From: JACQCF01 sp043742785
GTDB taxonomy: Bacteria > Omnitrophota > Gorgyraeia > Zapsychrales > Fredricksoniimonadaceae
Assembly (NCBI GenBank): GCA_043742785.1
Contig: JAYTXU010000019.1
Span: forward strand, 1-60,048
Reading direction: 5' to 3'
DNA length: 60,048 bases
Position numbers and translations under genes: made by a program. Below the pieces are notes generated by a model that did not search any database, had not been told where the DNA came from, and was given only the letters and a program-made list of their open reading frames with translations. Shown one piece after another: positions 1 through 8,509 of the stretch; positions within the stretch are counted from its first letter, which is position 1, and the number at the start of each line of letters is the position of its first letter.

Positions 1-117
1 TTCTTTGCTTTGTTCGCAACTTACAAAGTAACAGTTTTCTCCAAAGATCTATGGAGCCTTCTTATCTATTTTGTCGCACTTGTAATTACAATTTTCGAAG
101 TTTTTATAAAGACGTTT
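1..117. other. Left edge, no gene recognised
   Basis: This lies downstream of the GspF/PilC gene on its strand. All frames contain frequent stops and I see no clear terminator hairpin. A GGAG-like motif occurs on the minus strand but I cannot tie it to a start codon. Pilin genes, which often neighbour such clusters, may lie beyond the edge; that is inference. Confidence 0.5.
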
Positions 118-1374
118 TTATTTATAATGCCCTCCCTGTCCCAACTTAAACAAAGGTAAAAATATAGCCACAACAATCACTCCAATCATCAAAGCCATAA
201 ACAACAACATAAACGGCTCAAAAATGGTACCAAAACGCTTCATAAACGATTCCACATTCTTTTTATAATAAATAGCCACATGATTAAGCATTTTTGCCAA
301 TTCCCCTGTTTCCTCTCCCACCTTAATCATCTGTACCGCCATCGCAGGGAAAAAATCTTCCTTCGACATTGTTTCTGCCAACCCCTTACCTTCTCGAACA
401 TCTTCCCTCACTCTATTAATCAACAAACAAAAACTATCATTTTCAACCAATCGACTAACAATATCCAAAGATAACAAAATAGGAACCCCAGAACCTATTA
501 AAATAGCCATTTGAGAAGTAAAACGCTCAATAATAATTAATATAAGAACGTCCCCAATAATAGGAAGCCTAAAGAGCAATTGTTCCCATTGTAATCTTCC
601 CACAGGAGTGTTTATATATTTCGTAACCATAAAAATAGTAGCGGCCAATCCTCCCCCAAGAAAAACAAAATAATTCTTAATGAATTTAAATGTTGCTAAC
701 AATCCCTTAGTCATCATAGGAAGCTCTGCATGCATAGAAGTAAATACCTCTTCAAACTTAGGGGCTACACCAAAAGCAAAAAAGATAACAGCCCCCACCG
801 CCGCCACACAAAGAATAATAGGATAAATAACCGCCGAAATAATGATTGCTTTAAAAGCCGCCTGCTCTTCCACATGCTCCGCTAATTTAGTTAAAACATT
901 CGACAGCGTACCCGAAGCTTCTCCCACCTCAATTAACGATACCCAAAACTGTCCAAATACCTTTGGATATTTACTAATAGCTTGACTAAAAGATTTCCCA
1001 GCCTCCACATCAGCTCTTGTTTGTTTGACTATTTCATACAAATCCTTACTTTGTATTTGAGACAAAGTAACCTCCAAACTCCTCATAAGAGCCACGCCTG
1101 CCTCAAGCATGGTTGACAATTGTCTGGAAAAAACTAAAAGATCTTCCAACTTAACATTTTTATGATGAAATTTTTCAGATAATTTATTCTTAACCTTAAC
1201 GCTCTGTGCCATCTCCAGCGCTTCAGAAAACTTAATAATAAAAAAGCCCTGGCCTTGAAGCTTGTCTATTAATACTTGCTCATTAGTAGCTTCAACCAAG
1301 TCGGTCTTCATATTACCTAAAACATCTCTAACTGTGCAATTGTACATTGGCATAAGTTCAGCCCTACCTATCAA
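118..1374 (-). CDS. Type II secretion/type IV pilus inner-membrane platform protein (GspF/PilC family)
   Basis: The 418-residue protein is the polytopic platform on which pilins or pseudopilins are assembled, working against the GspE/PilB ATPase in the inner membrane. It has the two cytoplasmic GspF domains (roughly residues 75-195 and 280-400), with the family signature around FSRQLSTMLEAGV and a second copy around FTSQMAILIGSGVP. Three hydrophobic segments are visible near residues 175-205, 235-255 and 385-410. The length is typical of the family. Its start overlaps the stop of the upstream ATPase gene by a few bases, so the two are translationally coupled. It could serve either a pilus or a T2SS; the PilM-Q order upstream favours the pilus-like form. 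Confidence 0.93.
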   Translation of the reverse strand: MIGRAELMPMYNCTVRDVLGNMKTDLVEATNEQVLIDKLQGQGFFIIKFSEALEMAQSVKVKNKLSEKFHHKNVKLEDLLVFSRQLSTMLEAGVALMRSLEVTLSQIQSKDLYEIVKQTRADVEAGKSFSQAISKYPKVFGQFWVSLIEVGEASGTLSNVLTKLAEHVEEQAAFKAIIISAVIYPIILCVAAVGAVIFFAFGVAPKFEEVFTSMHAELPMMTKGLLATFKFIKNYFVFLGGGLAATIFMVTKYINTPVGRLQWEQLLFRLPIIGDVLILIIIERFTSQMAILIGSGVPILLSLDIVSRLVENDSFCLLINRVREDVREGKGLAETMSKEDFFPAMAVQMIKVGEETGELAKMLNHVAIYYKKNVESFMKRFGTIFEPFMLLFMALMIGVIVVAIFLPLFKLGQGGHYK

Positions 1375-3098
1375 TTAATAACAATAGTACCCAAAATTTC
1401 ATCAACACTTGTTAAACCCTCTTCAACTTTTTTCATACCCGCTTCAAACAAAGTGTCCATACCATTCTTACGGGCAACATCTTTAATGTCTTCATAGCCA
1501 GCATTCTTTGATAATAAGGCACGCATTTGATCATTAATCACCATAACCTCGGCGACAACCATTCTTCCTCTATAGCCCGTGTGAGAACATTCATCACACC
1601 CTTTGGAACGATAAATTAAATCACCTTTAACTTTATAATCCCCAACAATCAAACCACTAGACTCATAAGGTTCTTTGCATTTCATACAAAGCTTCCTCAC
1701 CAAACGCTGTCCAATAACTATGCTGAGTGATGGTGGCAACAAATAATAGGGAACTCCAATATCTGTCAATCGAGTAATAGCAGATGCAGCATCATTCGTA
1801 TGAAGGGTGCTTAAAACCATATGTCCCGTCAAAGCAGCACGAACACAAATTTGAGCCGTATCTAGATCACGAACTTCACCCACTAAAATAATATCCGGAT
1901 CTTGCCTTAAAAAAGCTCTTAGCGCTGAAGCAAAAGTCAATCCAATATCAGGACGAACAGCTACTTGATTAACTCCATCAATTTTAAATTCTACAGGATC
2001 TTCAACAGTAATAATATTTTTGGTTGTGTCTTTTGTTTCACTAAGAGCCGCATACAGCGTAGTTGATTTTCCACTTCCTGTTGGACCTGTAACAAAAAAT
2101 AATCCATGGGAAGCTTCCAGCGCTTTACGAATAGTCGTTAACTGTTTAGTATCAAAACCTAAGGAAGCTAAATCTAACTTAACAGATCCTTTATCTAAAA
2201 TACGCATAACAACTTTTTCACCCCAAACAGTAGGTATTGTTGAAACGCGTAAATCTACAGATCTATCTTCAAGCTTGGCTGAAATATTCCCATCTTGAGG
2301 TAAACGTTTTTCAGCAATATCCAAATTAGCTAAAATCTTAACACGTGAAATAATCGCAAGCTGCAAATGCGAAGCTGGTGGAGGAATTTGATATAAAATA
2401 CCATCAATGCGGTAACGAATTTCTAACTTTTCCTTAAACGGTTCAATATGAATATCACTAGCCTTCTCATCAATAGCCTGACGAATAATTAAATCCACTA
2501 ATTTTATAACCGGAGCATCTTCTGCTTTCGCAACAAGACGATCAATACTTAATTCTGCTTCTAAATTCTGATCATATTGAGTGTACTCTTTTTTCTCTAA
2601 GACTTGACTTTGGGCATAAGACTTTTCCACCTCCCTATCAAGCATAGAATTCCCGCTCTTACTTGAATAAAACTCATTAATAGCCAAATTCAAGTCGGAC
2701 CTTGTTGCAATAATCAAACTCAACTCACAATTCGTAAGTTGTTTTAAATTATCCAACATAATGAAATCTAAAGGATCAAAAACAGCACATGTTAAAGAAT
2801 ACGCATTTTTAACTAAAGGCAAAACAATATTTCTTTTAGCAAATTCAAAAGGAATAAGTTTGTCTAACTCTTGATCATCACGAGGCTTCATAAGTTCTGC
2901 ACGATGAGATGCGTAAGGAAACATCAACTGCGTACCTAAAGCAGAGGCCAAATCACTTTCAGAAATCATTCCAAGTTTCAGAAAAACTTCCCCAATGCGC
3001 TCTTTATTCACCTTCTGCGCATCAATCGCTTGATGCAATTGAACTTCAGTAATTAAACCCTGCTTAATAAGAATTTCACCAAGTCTTTGGTGTATCAT
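1371..3098 (-). CDS. Type IV pilus/T2SS assembly ATPase (PilB/GspE family)
   Basis: The 575-residue cytoplasmic hexameric ATPase drives pilin or pseudopilin polymerisation. An N-terminal MshEN-type domain (about residues 1-140, starting RLGEILIKQGLI) is followed by the secretion ATPase core. Walker A GPTGSGKSTT is at about residues 338-347, with GEVRD in the Walker B region and a His box with LSTLHTND. Near the C terminus there is a tetracysteine zinc site (CMKC then CDEC), as in PilB/GspE and unlike the retraction ATPase PilT. It sits 3 nt after the secretin stop. No pilT is seen in the window, so retraction would need a distant gene. Confidence 0.95.
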   Translation of the reverse strand: MIHQRLGEILIKQGLITEVQLHQAIDAQKVNKERIGEVFLKLGMISESDLASALGTQLMFPYASHRAELMKPRDDQELDKLIPFEFAKRNIVLPLVKNAYSLTCAVFDPLDFIMLDNLKQLTNCELSLIIATRSDLNLAINEFYSSKSGNSMLDREVEKSYAQSQVLEKKEYTQYDQNLEAELSIDRLVAKAEDAPVIKLVDLIIRQAIDEKASDIHIEPFKEKLEIRYRIDGILYQIPPPASHLQLAIISRVKILANLDIAEKRLPQDGNISAKLEDRSVDLRVSTIPTVWGEKVVMRILDKGSVKLDLASLGFDTKQLTTIRKALEASHGLFFVTGPTGSGKSTTLYAALSETKDTTKNIITVEDPVEFKIDGVNQVAVRPDIGLTFASALRAFLRQDPDIILVGEVRDLDTAQICVRAALTGHMVLSTLHTNDAASAITRLTDIGVPYYLLPPSLSIVIGQRLVRKLCMKCKEPYESSGLIVGDYKVKGDLIYRSKGCDECSHTGYRGRMVVAEVMVINDQMRALLSKNAGYEDIKDVARKNGMDTLFEAGMKKVEEGLTSVDEILGTIVIN

Positions 3099-3101
3099 TA
3101 A

Positions 3102-4529
3102 TTATTTACCTATTTCCGTAGAATCAAGTTGTTGATTAACACTATCCAATCTTTTTGGCTTACTAAACTCACGATTAAATCGCACAATATTCGCACTATC
3201 AAAATCTTGTTTCAATTTATCATTGATAATGTTAGTGGTAATAAAAATAACCAACTCTCTTTCCGTAGATTCTTTCGCTTTATGACGAAAAGCTGCTCCT
3301 ATAATAGGAATATCACCTAAAAAAGGAACATTGGTAATACCTATACTGTTTTGAGTACGCAAAAGCCCGCCTATCATGAACGTCTCCCCATTCTTAACTT
3401 TCAAAATAGATTTAGTAGATCGCTCTTCCGGATCCTTAAATGCCTGACCATTAGAAGGGTTAATGATTGACCCTGGAGAAGCTACAATAACTTTAGGATT
3501 AACCGATAATATAATTTCTCCTGTAATAATATTAGCCTGTGGAGTTACTTCTAGCGTTACCCCTGTCTTTGTTCTTTCTGCTCCTGTAGAGGATGTCGAT
3601 CCGCTCGTTCCAACGCTCGTTTGAGATGCAGAAAGACCAATGGCTTCATCCGTCGATATTTCAATAGTGGCTGTTTGATTATTGAGCGTCAATATTCTTG
3701 GTCTTGCTAAAATTCGTGAATCAGATTGAGATTTTAAGAAATCTAAAGCAGCTGCCACACTTGTTGCGTAACTTAATGTACCTGGTGCAGTGTCAGAGGA
3801 ACTATTTCTATAAAGCAACCCGCTTTTACTCCCCGTAACAGATAGATTAGGAAAGTTACCATAAGACATTCCCAACTTATCTGTAACGCTTTTGTTGACA
3901 TCTATCATTTCTACCTGGATTAGGATTTGCGCAACGTCAACATCCAACTTAGTAATTGTTTCTGCAATTAAAGGAAATTGTTCTGGGATATCTGTAATAA
4001 TGAGACTATTAGTTCTGCTATCTTCCTCCATCTTCCCATCCGTAGATAAAACCTGCTTAATAGCTGCAAGCACTCCTGACTTTGAGGAATCAGAACTTAT
4101 TTTTGAAGTAGTAACGGATGCATTTTTCAAAACAAAAACTTTTGTAACCCTGTTCTGTTCTTTAGACTTAGGCTTTACAACAAATACGTCGCTATTAGAA
4201 TCCATTTCATAAGTTAGATCGTTAACATCCAGGATCTTTTCTAAAGCCTCATCAATAGAAACATTATCAAGAAACACTGTCACTTTTTTTGATGACACAT
4301 CTGCTGCTGATATGAAATTCTTTCCTGATTGTTTTGAAAAAATCTTTAATACATCAATTAATGACGCATCTTTAAAATCCATTGATATTTTTTTAGAATA
4401 ATCGGCATAGATAAAACGACTTTCAATATCCTCCAGCGGAGCTGACCAAGCCTGCTTACCGGACAGACATATCAAGAAGGCTAAGATTAGCCTAGCGCCC
4501 AATAACAAGACTCTTCGATTTAAAATCAT
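3102..4529 (-). CDS. Secretin (PilQ/GspD family), outer-membrane channel
   Basis: This 475-residue protein forms the outer-membrane gate for the pilus or secreted substrates. I start it at the ATG at 4529, because a GGAG at 4536-4539 lies 6 nt upstream and a cleavable signal peptide follows (hydrophobic LLLGARLILAFLICL, then AWSA). Starting 12 nt earlier would need a TTG codon inside the ribosome-binding site. A secretin/TonB short N-terminal domain (about residues 45-105) precedes an N1-like domain and the C-terminal secretin domain, which carries VTPQ, NGETFMIGGL and VPFLGDIPIIGAAF. It is shorter than most PilQ, with only one or two N domains. It belongs to the PilM-F operon. Confidence 0.93.
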   Translation of the reverse strand: MILNRRVLLLGARLILAFLICLSGKQAWSAPLEDIESRFIYADYSKKISMDFKDASLIDVLKIFSKQSGKNFISAADVSSKKVTVFLDNVSIDEALEKILDVNDLTYEMDSNSDVFVVKPKSKEQNRVTKVFVLKNASVTTSKISSDSSKSGVLAAIKQVLSTDGKMEEDSRTNSLIITDIPEQFPLIAETITKLDVDVAQILIQVEMIDVNKSVTDKLGMSYGNFPNLSVTGSKSGLLYRNSSSDTAPGTLSYATSVAAALDFLKSQSDSRILARPRILTLNNQTATIEISTDEAIGLSASQTSVGTSGSTSSTGAERTKTGVTLEVTPQANIITGEIILSVNPKVIVASPGSIINPSNGQAFKDPEERSTKSILKVKNGETFMIGGLLRTQNSIGITNVPFLGDIPIIGAAFRHKAKESTERELVIFITTNIINDKLKQDFDSANIVRFNREFSKPKRLDSVNQQLDSTEIGK

Positions 4530-4560
4530 AATTTTCTCCAAAAATATTAAACTGTTCTAG

Positions 4561-5019
4561 TTAATCGACAGTTAAGAGTATTCTAACTGTTTCATACAAA
4601 AGTTGTACACCCTTTTGAGTTATTGATTCTACTCTGGCTTTTTCAATAAAATCCCCTTTACTTACAATCTGACCATTAATAATCGCCTGAGGTTTCTGCC
4701 CACCCCAAACCAATCCATTTAATTTTAATTTTGATTTTATAGTAGAAACGTCCACAACAGAAGGCTTTACAACAATTTTTACTGGTTTTAAATGATTAGG
4801 CTTCGCTTGACCAGAAACTATTACTTTCCCAGATCCACTCTGAGACAATTTAAAAAAAGGAGATAAAAATGGGTTCTTTAGCTTAACGTCATTTACGACA
4901 ACTTGATTATTGTTTTCATTGGTGTCTTTTAAAGAAGTATTTGACAATGTCTCTTGAGCCCAAGCCCGAGAAAACAAGACACCTAGCAACACGAAAATTA
5001 CAATCAATCGATGTGTCAT
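4561..5019 (-). CDS. PilP/GspC-like periplasmic secretin partner
   Basis: The 152-residue exported protein has a signal peptide (IVIFVLLGVLFSRAWA, cleaved near residue 21). After a low-complexity stretch it has a C-terminal beta domain with LNGLVWGGQKPQAIINGQIV and KGDFI, the pattern of the PilP/GspC homology region that links the inner-membrane PilMNO or GspLM complex to the secretin. There is no lipobox Cys, unlike classical PilP. Its start overlaps the end of the PilO gene (ATGA-type), and it is immediately upstream of the secretin gene, as expected. The family assignment rests on fold pattern and position rather than strong sequence identity. Confidence 0.72.
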   Translation of the reverse strand: MTHRLIVIFVLLGVLFSRAWAQETLSNTSLKDTNENNNQVVVNDVKLKNPFLSPFFKLSQSGSGKVIVSGQAKPNHLKPVKIVVKPSVVDVSTIKSKLKLNGLVWGGQKPQAIINGQIVSKGDFIEKARVESITQKGVQLLYETVRILLTVD

Positions 5020-5546
5020 ATTTTAATTTGATACGCAATAATATTAACTTCACTCTCAATAGAACCATCACCAGAATTAACAGTCTTTCCTAACCAAGAT
5101 TCAATTTTAAAATAATACGGCGAATTCTCTATTGCACGAAAAAAAGAGACCAAATCATGAAAATTTCTAGCTATAAAAGATACGCGAATCCCAATGATTG
5201 AATATTTATCATAAACCTGCACATCTTTAGACGATGTTCTTAAAACATTAATGTGATTAGTACTAGCATACTCTGCAACCTGATTTGCTATTTTCTCAGC
5301 ATCAAAAGATTCAGGTAAGGAAAATATAAAATCTTTAATCTCTTTATTTGATTTCTCATACTCAGCAATACGAGCAACCTTCTTAAGTTTCTCCTCATTT
5401 TGTTTTCTATACTTAACAGCCTTAGAAGAGAAATCACCAAACAAAACAATCGCGCTTACAACAAACAATAAAAACACGACTAAAACCAAAAAAAGACTCT
5501 TTTTTTCTATAAACTTCTTAACAATATTATTAACATTTTGATCCAT
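5016..5546 (-). CDS. PilO/GspM-like inner-membrane alignment protein
   Basis: The 176-residue protein has a short cytoplasmic N terminus, one transmembrane segment (LFLVLVVFLLFVVSAIVLFG, about residues 18-37), a coiled-coil stretch rich in Lys and Glu (about 40-75), and a C-terminal ferredoxin-like domain ending in a beta strand (INIIAYQIKI-type end). This is the layout of PilO and GspM, which pair with the PilN/GspL periplasmic domain in the alignment complex. It sits directly after the PilM-PilN fusion gene and overlaps the PilP-like gene by four bases. Sequence similarity alone would be weak; the position is strong. Confidence 0.8.
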   Translation of the reverse strand: MDQNVNNIVKKFIEKKSLFLVLVVFLLFVVSAIVLFGDFSSKAVKYRKQNEEKLKKVARIAEYEKSNKEIKDFIFSLPESFDAEKIANQVAEYASTNHINVLRTSSKDVQVYDKYSIIGIRVSFIARNFHDLVSFFRAIENSPYYFKIESWLGKTVNSGDGSIESEVNIIAYQIKI

Positions 5547-5550
5547 ATCT

Positions 5551-7095
5551 TTAGGTGCCTGAAATTATAAAATAAACAGCCTCTTGACCATTTGTTTTTT
5601 GTTTTTGAGTAGAGTTTAAGTTAAATTTACTTTTCGAAAAATTTTTATTACTCTTTAATTGAGATAATAAGTCGTTCACCAATTGATATTGTGCTCCCTC
5701 AACCTGAGAATATGCATAGCCCTTGATATCTACTACTGTTTCATTAGACTTCAAAGCTATCCCCGCACTTTCCAACCAAACTCCATCTGGCAAAGATTGA
5801 TTCAAAATAATCAACAAAGAAGCCATCTTACTTTTGTCTTTTACTATTTTCTTAAAAACATTCAATTCTTTTGTATTCTTACTGATATTGGCATTAATTT
5901 CCTCAATAGATTTATTAATCAATTCTCCTTGTTGAACATCTAAAACACTCCCTTGCTTTTTTATATTCTGTAATTTTAATTGGCCATAAACACCACCTCC
6001 AACTAGAATTAAGATACAAACAACAAGCGCTTGAACAGCATAAAAGAAATCACTTGTTTTCCAAGTCAGCAACTGGAAAGCAAAACCAGACCAATCTCTA
6101 GATAAAGATTCTTTTGATTGAGAATCTGATGTTGAATCTAAAAAATTAAACGAAGCAAACTCTCGCGGTAATTTTGTTATACATGAACCACAAGCACACA
6201 TGATGTCCATCCCTACCATTTTCTGTAGACCTAGCACTACCGTTGGGTCTGCTGTTCGAACCTTAACAGACAACTCTTCTGTTAAAATTTTCTCCAGATC
6301 TTGATCAGGAATAGGAGCTAAGACTAAAAGTTCTTTAACTTTATCCTGAGAGAATTGTCGAGAATAATACTCCAATGATTTTCTTATTTCTCTTAGAATA
6401 TTTGCACGCAAAACATCAGCCACGGCTTTAGGATCATGAACATCTGGAACCGTCATGGAGAATTCCCTAACAAAAAAAGAAACACCCTTCTCATAAAAAA
6501 TAATCTGTCCGTAATCCCCCTGAATATAAACAACAACTGTTTTTTGATCTAACCGCAACTGATTTCTTGCTATCAATTGTTTAGCTAAGCTAACTAATGA
6601 AGGCTCATAAACAACAGGCTTGCAATCAATTTGTTTTAAAATACGATCATATCTTTCTATGGTCTGTTTACGCACAGCATAAAAGACAATACGTAATTTC
6701 TTTTGCTTATCTTCTACGAAAGGAATCGCCTGATAAATAAAATCTAAAAGCTTCAAATCAAAAGGAACATATTTCTTAGCTTGATAATAAACAACATTGT
6801 TAAGTTCACTGGAAGGCATCATTGGAACAACAAAAGAACGCAGAAAAACATCCTTAATAGGAATAGAAACAGCAACAGAACCTGCATCAATCTTGTTTTC
6901 TCTTAATAATCTTTGAAAAGTAGAAACAATGTGGATTTCATCTGACATTTCCACATGAAAAGAGGAGGTCTGAGAAGAATCAAAAGAAGTGTCGATTGAA
7001 GAAGAAACTGCTTTTTGAAGATCTTTAGAAGATGTTTCTGCTAAAACAATATGATTATCGGTAAGATAAAGCCCTATTCTTCGGAAATTCGCCAT
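5551..7095 (-). CDS. PilM-PilN fusion (GspL-like architecture)
   Basis: In 514 residues it joins an actin-like cytoplasmic PilM domain (about 1-320, with YYQAKKYVPFDL and ending ACGSC...NFL) to a PilN-like part: a transmembrane helix at about 352-371, a coiled coil, and a periplasmic ferredoxin-like domain (VVDIKGYAYSQ, near residue 450). In type IV pilus systems PilM and PilN are separate proteins that interact. In T2SS, GspL is a natural fusion of equivalent parts, so this is a hybrid: GspL layout in a pil-like gene order. The reading frame is continuous through the junction. A TTGACA/TCTAAT promoter and a -10-like TACTAT 8 nt before the ATG lie in the 92-bp gap upstream. Confidence 0.85.
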   Translation of the reverse strand: MANFRRIGLYLTDNHIVLAETSSKDLQKAVSSSIDTSFDSSQTSSFHVEMSDEIHIVSTFQRLLRENKIDAGSVAVSIPIKDVFLRSFVVPMMPSSELNNVVYYQAKKYVPFDLKLLDFIYQAIPFVEDKQKKLRIVFYAVRKQTIERYDRILKQIDCKPVVYEPSLVSLAKQLIARNQLRLDQKTVVVYIQGDYGQIIFYEKGVSFFVREFSMTVPDVHDPKAVADVLRANILREIRKSLEYYSRQFSQDKVKELLVLAPIPDQDLEKILTEELSVKVRTADPTVVLGLQKMVGMDIMCACGSCITKLPREFASFNFLDSTSDSQSKESLSRDWSGFAFQLLTWKTSDFFYAVQALVVCILILVGGGVYGQLKLQNIKKQGSVLDVQQGELINKSIEEINANISKNTKELNVFKKIVKDKSKMASLLIILNQSLPDGVWLESAGIALKSNETVVDIKGYAYSQVEGAQYQLVNDLLSQLKSNKNFSKSKFNLNSTQKQKTNGQEAVYFIISGT

Positions 7096-7103
7096 AAGTC
7101 TCG

Positions 7104-7172
7104 ATAGTAAAATGAAAGATGATTAAAGGAACAATCAGTTTTTATTAGACTATAGAGGATATGCATTGTCAA
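7104..7172 (-). promoter_or_regulatory. Candidate promoter for the pilM/N-to-pilC block
   Basis: A -35 TTGACA (7167-7172) is followed after 17 nt by TCTAAT (7144-7149) on the minus strand, which would give a leader of about 40 nt. A second -10-like hexamer, TACTAT (7104-7109), ends 8 nt before the ATG and would give a leaderless message. This gap is the largest in the operon, which supports an internal start. Which element is used cannot be told from the sequence. Confidence 0.5.
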
Positions 7173-7187
7173 TATAATATAAAGAAA

Positions 7188-7586
7188 TTAATTAGCAATA
7201 ACTCCTATGTTTGGTGAATTCGCACCAAGCACACAATGATCTGGCAACTGAGTAGCACTAAAAATATACCCTGTTTCACATAAGAATACTGAAGCTGAGT
7301 AAGAATGACCATTAATAACAAGTGGAGTAGGTACATTATATTTATAAGCGTGATTAGGAGTATAATTAAGTGTACCGATAGAAACAGCATTATTATAAGC
7401 AACCCAAAAAGCTCCTTTAGCTAATTCTTCTAAGACAATTTGATCCACTTGAGCATGGCTGGTTTTACTTTGACTCATGCTTTGAGAAAAGATAGTCATA
7501 CTCACAATGCTGATCACCATTATAATCATCATAACGATGATTATAATGACTCCTGATTGATTTGCTATTTTTCCCTTTTGAAACAT
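7188..7586 (-). CDS. PilX/GspK-like minor pilin candidate
   Basis: This 132-residue protein starts with a short basic segment, then SGVIIIIVMMIIMVISIVSM, a long hydrophobic helix of the prepilin type found in PilX/GspK-like proteins (often annotated as PilX N-terminal). The rest is a small extracytoplasmic domain with two cysteines. It lacks the strict Gly-Phe-Thr-Leu-Xxx-Glu prepilin signature, and at 132 residues it is much shorter than GspK (about 300). An AGGAG lies 7 nt before the ATG. Its place next to the pilM/N fusion supports a role as a minor pilin or assembly initiator, which is inference. Confidence 0.6.
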   Translation of the reverse strand: MFQKGKIANQSGVIIIIVMMIIMVISIVSMTIFSQSMSQSKTSHAQVDQIVLEELAKGAFWVAYNNAVSIGTLNYTPNHAYKYNVPTPLVINGHSYSASVFLCETGYIFSATQLPDHCVLGANSPNIGVIAN

Positions 7587-7596
7587 CTAAGAACTC

Positions 7597-7824
7597 CTAA
7601 TCATGATAACTTAAACACCTTGGACAACTGCAGGGATCTCTCCTAGCATAATCCAGATAAACATAACCGCAATAATGACACTGCCTAAAATATTCAGAAA
7701 CAGCTTCTGCCACCCCTTGCTGATGATCCCTATTCGAATTATATCTCATCCACATAGTTAAAACAAGGCCAAGGGACAAAATAAGAACGACCGCAAAAAT
7801 GGCGCTAAAATCCCAAATAAACAT
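7597..7824 (-). CDS. Small membrane protein with cysteine-rich zinc-ribbon-like tail
   Basis: I do not recognise this 75-residue protein. It has one N-terminal transmembrane helix (about residues 7-25) and a C-terminal tail with CHYCG and then CSCPRC, giving five cysteines spaced like a zinc ribbon or knuckle, followed by two histidine-containing residues at the end. The tail would face the cytoplasm or periplasm depending on topology. It is tightly packed between the minor-pilin-like gene and an 86-residue membrane protein, so it probably works with the ExbBD or pilus proteins. No function is assigned. Confidence 0.6.
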   Translation of the reverse strand: MFIWDFSAIFAVVLILSLGLVLTMWMRYNSNRDHQQGVAEAVSEYFRQCHYCGYVYLDYARRDPCSCPRCLSYHD

Positions 7825-7825
7825 A

Positions 7826-8086
7826 CTATGATCTCGGTTTCTCTATTTGACGCATTTTAAGCCAAGGAACAAAAAAAGCTGAAGAAGAATCCTCATCCAT
7901 CAAGGTATCTGAAAACTTAGATGGCGCCTTTGAAGAATCCCCATAAGAAGACTCTTTTACAAAAGAAACCAAATCTCCCAAATAAGTAAACGAATTTTGT
8001 TCAGATCCCTTAGGCACAGAAAAACCAACCCAAACAAAACTAATAACACCAATATGTACTAATAACGCAATTAGAAAAAACCTCAT
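7826..8086 (-). CDS. Small anchored protein, possibly a truncated TonB-like partner of ExbB/ExbD
   Basis: The 86-residue protein has an N-terminal membrane anchor (FFLIALLVHIGVISFVWVGF) with a histidine in the helix, which recalls the TonB anchor. The rest is a short polar Ser/Asp-rich region. There is no proline-rich spacer and no TonB C-terminal domain. It lies between exbD and a zinc-ribbon membrane protein in the same run of genes. A TonB-derived role is a guess from position and the anchor; an unrelated small membrane protein is equally possible. Confidence 0.5.
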   Translation of the reverse strand: MRFFLIALLVHIGVISFVWVGFSVPKGSEQNSFTYLGDLVSFVKESSYGDSSKAPSKFSDTLMDEDSSSAFFVPWLKMRQIEKPRS

Positions 8087-8098
8087 AAAAATCTCTTA

Positions 8099-8497
8099 TT
8101 AATTTGACCCCGATACAATGTGTACATGACTACTGCCCAACGCCCTGCATAAATCCCAAACGTCCATAACCCTACCCATGGATGAATGCTGATCAACACG
8201 AACAAAAATATTCTGATTCTTAAAGTTAATTTTAATTAAACTCTTTTTAAGCTCATTGAGAGTAACCACCTTACCGTTAAAATAAAGCACATTCTCAGCC
8301 GTAATTGCAATTGTTTGATCCTCCTGCAAACCTTCACTAAGCAAAGCTTTTGGTATACGAATTTCAAGGCCTGCTGGTTTAGAGAAGGTTGAACAAAAGA
8401 TGAGAATTAATAAAACTAATAAGAACAAATTCATAGCTGCAAAAGCTAGGATAGGATGCAAAGGAAAAAGATCTTCAGTTACCTCATTTAACTGCAT
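8099..8497 (-). CDS. ExbD/TolR-family protein with Asn in place of the membrane Asp
   Basis: About 132 residues: a short N terminus, one transmembrane helix (AFAAMNLFLLVLLILIF) and a periplasmic domain with the ExbD pattern (IRIPKA, LYFNGKVVTLNEL, IFVRVDQHSSMGRVMDV). In ExbD/TolR/MotB a single Asp near the start of the helix carries protons through the ExbB channel; here that position is Asn (codon AAT). I start at the ATG at 8497, with AGGA about 9 nt upstream; a GTG at 8503 is the alternative. It follows exbB by about a dozen bases and would form the ExbBD motor with it. Confidence 0.85.
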   Translation of the reverse strand: MQLNEVTEDLFPLHPILAFAAMNLFLLVLLILIFCSTFSKPAGLEIRIPKALLSEGLQEDQTIAITAENVLYFNGKVVTLNELKKSLIKINFKNQNIFVRVDQHSSMGRVMDVWDLCRALGSSHVHIVSGSN

Positions 8498-8509
8498 ATA
8501 CACTAATCC

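Noticed and set aside
2020..2298. Plus-strand open frame inside the pilus ATPase gene
   Set aside because: Antisense shadow of a well-conserved gene, with no independent support.
7205..7402. Alternative-frame ORF within the minor-pilin-like gene
   Set aside because: It overlaps a gene that has a good ribosome-binding site and a prepilin-like helix; the alternative frame is low-complexity and has no start signal. I also saw no reason to call a frameshift.
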